DNA from: Mesostigma viride
Lineage: Eukaryota > Streptophyta > Mesostigmatophyceae > Mesostigmatales > Mesostigmataceae
NCBI GenBank assembly: GCA_009746045.1
Contig: RPFO01000154.1
Location: 6,339,038-6,403,037 of the forward strand
Length of the DNA: 64,000 nt
Reading direction: 5' to 3'
Each line of letters starts with the position of its first letter. Position 1 is the stretch's first letter. Both the position numbers and the translations under genes were made by a program. Below the pieces are notes generated by a model. It saw only the letters and a program-made list of their open reading frames with translations, made no database searches and had not been told where the DNA came from. Shown piece after piece: positions 61,576-64,000 of the stretch.

Positions 61576-62068
61576 GGCCGGGCCCACTTCAAATGTTCCG
61601 CCGTCCAAGCCAAGTGTGTGACACTTTTGGTCGTTTTTTGCAAAAAAAAAATAAAATTTCGCACGAGTTCGCGTGATTTTCGCGTGATTTTCGCAAAATT
61701 TTCACACATTTTCGCACGATTTCGCACGATTTCGCACAATTTTGCATGATTTCGCACAATTTCGCATGGATTTCAACCAAGGGTCGTTTTGGGGAGTGAC
61801 GTTTGACAAAATTTCGCATGAATTCACACACGTTGTGCACATCAAAATTTTTTACCGTCGACATTTTTCACATGAAATTTCGCACAATTTCAGCAAATTT
61901 CGCACAAATTCGCACGATTTCAGCAAATTTCACACGATTTCAGCAAATTTCGCACAATTTCGCACGATTTCGCACGACGAATCACTCTGCAGAGTGACGA
62001 TCGTCGAAAAAGTCAAAAAAACGACCAAAAGTGTCACACTTTTCGGAACATTTGAAGTGGGCCCGGCC
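61576..62068. mobile_element. 493-bp TIR element with internal cgcacaattt repeats
   Basis: Perfect 25-bp terminal inverted repeats: the left begins ggccgggcccacttcaaatg and the right ends catttgaagtgggcccggcc. A second inverted pair (gtgacacttttggtcgtttt and its reverse) lies inside. The core is a dense run of 10-11 bp units such as tttcgcacga and tttcgcacaa, pointing toward each other on the two halves. No coding capacity; target duplication unclear. Confidence 0.85.
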
Positions 62069-62627
62069 TGCCTTAATACTCACTAATGCCTTCCTTAGCG
62101 TCTGCACAGGTGGCCAACTGCCAAAATTAATAACTGCTACAGCTGAGCTCAGAATGCCACCAAACTTTGACAGTGCCTTCTATGGTCATGACAGAATTTG
62201 ACTTGTGCTTTTCAGGCCTAATTGATGTGTTATGAGTGTGTATGGGGACGCCCCGCCTAAAAAAGCGTATTTTTGGCCCAAAAATTAATAACTCAAAGGG
62301 ATGTGCTGATTTTGTTGATCCAATTAGGTAGAAACCATGTCCCATGACATTTTTATATGGGTTGTGCTTTTTTCATGCAACTGGTTCTCCCACTGTTCTG
62401 GGCAAGATGTGCCCCGGACAGCGTTTTTTTCTATTTTTAGCACATAGCCGGTGTATGGCTGGGGGTAGTACCCCCAACAAGTGGTGGTATGCATGCCCAA
62501 ACATCATGTTTATGGTCCCCAAACATCATTCAGTGGTTGTCAGTTGCATTTCTGTAGTAATTAGGGGGCTTGAGTTTTGATACATTTCCATGGGACCCTC
62601 CCCTTAATTAATTCTCAGCAGAGAGTG

Positions 62628-62765
62628 ACTCCCTGCATGGGCACTGCATAATTAAATAAAGCTAGGCATCGTCTTGAGGGTGGCTCATCATAGGCACACA
62701 TCGGTACATGACTAAAAGGCTAGGCCTCAGCTGGTATAGTGCCTGTAGTAGGCGGGCATGTACAA
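62628..62765 (+). repeat. uninterrupted copy of the dispersed repeat split at 41003/44084
   Basis: ctccctgcatgggcac, gcataattaaataaagctag, ggtggctcatcatagg, cacacatcggtacatgac and ctcagctggtatagtgcc run without a break. They match the two halves that flank the LINE at 41071-44083. Confidence 0.88.
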
Positions 62766-63530
62766 GGCCACTGTCTAACTATTCTACACTACTGCTGCTG
62801 TATTCCCCTAGGCTGGGGCTGCTGGAGTCGCTGGAGTTAACGCCAAGCGCATTGGCGTGTTCCTGATTCGGCATATCTCTGCGATTCCAGCGTCACCGGA
62901 ATGAGTTCATTCCGACAAGTATCAAGAAAGTTATGGCGTTCCGACTTCCCGGTCGCGCGCGAGCGCGAGCCGGCTGTTCTTCTAAGTCGGGCGTGAATAT
63001 TTGCCGACGACATATGGGGTCGACAGTAATTCCTGGGCTGACAGGAATTAGGTGCTGAACCTACGACGGTATTGGATTAATACGTCGTACGCAGGAAATA
63101 GGAACCTTAACCTGTGGTCTGTTGATACCGCAGGCTTAGTCCTGGACTTCTAGGTGCAGATCAGTGCAATAATCACTGTGGACTGTACTCTGTGGTCACT
63201 GTGCCTGTATGGCAGACCTACTGTATAGGAACTGGGCGCTGTACAGGTTGTCGGAATACTGTACCGGGAGTGTTATTACTGAGCAGGCCTCCTAGGCTGC
63301 TCAGGACTATAGCAAAGCACAGTGCACAAGTATATAAAGAATAGGCCAGTGCCAATTGGGCATCTCTTGCGAGCCCGCCTCACGTGTGTTGCCTTGACTT
63401 GGCAAACTCGTGTATAAGCCTCAAGTGTATGAGCGCTGTAACATTATCCAATTTTAACAAAGCTCCGTTCCAACCACATTCACACATTGCTGCATTGCAA
63501 CCATATCCTTATACATTGCGTTTAAAAACG
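62766..63530. other. spacer, unassigned
   Basis: No gene recognised. 62850-63010 has short inverted motifs (ccggaatgag/ctcattccgac) and could be part of an unknown element. Confidence 0.4.
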
Positions 63531-63866
63531 TTAACTGCTGGGGCCGCGGTGGTCGAGCCCTGGGGTCGCGTGCCAGGGCTTGTGGCCCACGTAGATGGCC
63601 GCCCCCTTCCAGTACACCGGCTGGCCCGCCTTGGTCTGCCGGAGCTGGAGGTAGGTCGGCCATAGCTCCCATCGCCGTTGTTGCTGCGCCAGGGTCAAGT
63701 CGTCGTCCACGGTGAAGGGAGTGTTCTCGAGCCGCTTGCGGCGTCTGAGAAACGAAATCTTGTCCGATGGGCTCTCAAAGATGAGAAGAAGCGGAGGCGC
63801 CCCTGCCTTACCCTGCGCGCGGGGGAGGCGGTGGGCGGTCAGCTTAATCTCACCAAGAAGGCCCAT
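63531..63866 (-). pseudogene. LINE ORF1 C-terminal fragment
   Basis: Minus strand. ITLTAHRLP-like start, LLIFESPSDKISFLRRRKRL, VDDDLTLAQQQRRWELWPTY and GQPVYWKGAAIYVGHKPW closely follow the ORF1 C-terminus at 27018-27332, but with clear divergence, so it is a different subfamily. Confidence 0.85.
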
Positions 63867-63934
63867 GCGTGCAAGGATTTAATTTGCTCTCAAACGCACG
63901 TCCTTCGATAAAGGTCATGCCAATTATACAAAGC

Positions 63935-64000
63935 AATTATTTAATACGTAGACTGCGTCACGTGAGCATGAGGTCCTTCGCATGTGGCGAGAATCAGCAC
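63935..64000 (-). mobile_element. LINE 3' end, cut by the window edge
   Basis: tacgtagactgcgtcacgtg and agcatgaggtcc resemble the 3' ends of the TTAA-tailed LINEs on the minus strand. The copy runs out of the window. Confidence 0.55.

Overview
The window is nuclear DNA of an intron-rich, GC-rich eukaryote, most likely a unicellular alga or similar protist. The evidence is GT-AG introns with long C-runs or pyrimidine tracts before acceptors, several LINE families, a copia-type LTR retrotransposon, many short DNA transposons and long microsatellites. A green alga is my lean, but the lineage cannot be fixed from sequence alone.

Three host genes can be supported. (1) 261-21086, plus strand: a TRPM-like cation channel. 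Fourteen exons cover the N-terminal TRPM homology region, S1-S4, S5-pore-S6, the TRP segment and a C-terminal coiled coil. The 5' end lies upstream of the window, at least one small exon is probably missed, and one intron uses a GC donor. (2) 47989-47231, minus strand: a two-exon gene for a small Gemin7-like protein of the SMN complex. (3) 48929-54210, plus strand: a complete five-exon NADP-dependent isocitrate dehydrogenase ending in -SKL, a peroxisomal signal, with an optional hydrophobic N-terminal extension. Genes 2 and 3 diverge from a 0.94-kb spacer.

Most of the rest is mobile or repetitive. Introns of the channel gene hold a 1.7-kb pyrimidine tract, a tandem pair of an unknown 1.57-kb element and a TA-flanked MITE. 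A TTAA-flanked piggyBac-like element follows its stop codon. 23.7-33.4 kb is a nest: an old LINE, interrupted by a younger LINE, interrupted by an 8.1-kb copia-like element, interrupted by a LINE derivative carrying only ORF1. 35.6-38.5 kb holds a 184-bp satellite and large (GCAC)n and (CTCC)n arrays. 39.7-44.5 kb holds three LINE copies. 56.2-60.2 kb holds a nearly complete plus-strand LINE split by a 617-bp foldback element with a 9-bp target duplication. 61.6-62.1 kb and 63.5-63.9 kb hold a TIR element and another LINE ORF1 fragment.

The most unusual signal is a set of 'exon-edge echoes'. Decayed copies of a 3' splice site plus the first 30-60 nt of the following exon sit in the intron just upstream. 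They occur before three consecutive exons of the isocitrate dehydrogenase gene and before one exon of the TRPM gene. A similar array appears to copy the terminal end of the Gemin7-like gene. In-frame minisatellites inside the exons suggest the same local duplication process acting on coding DNA.
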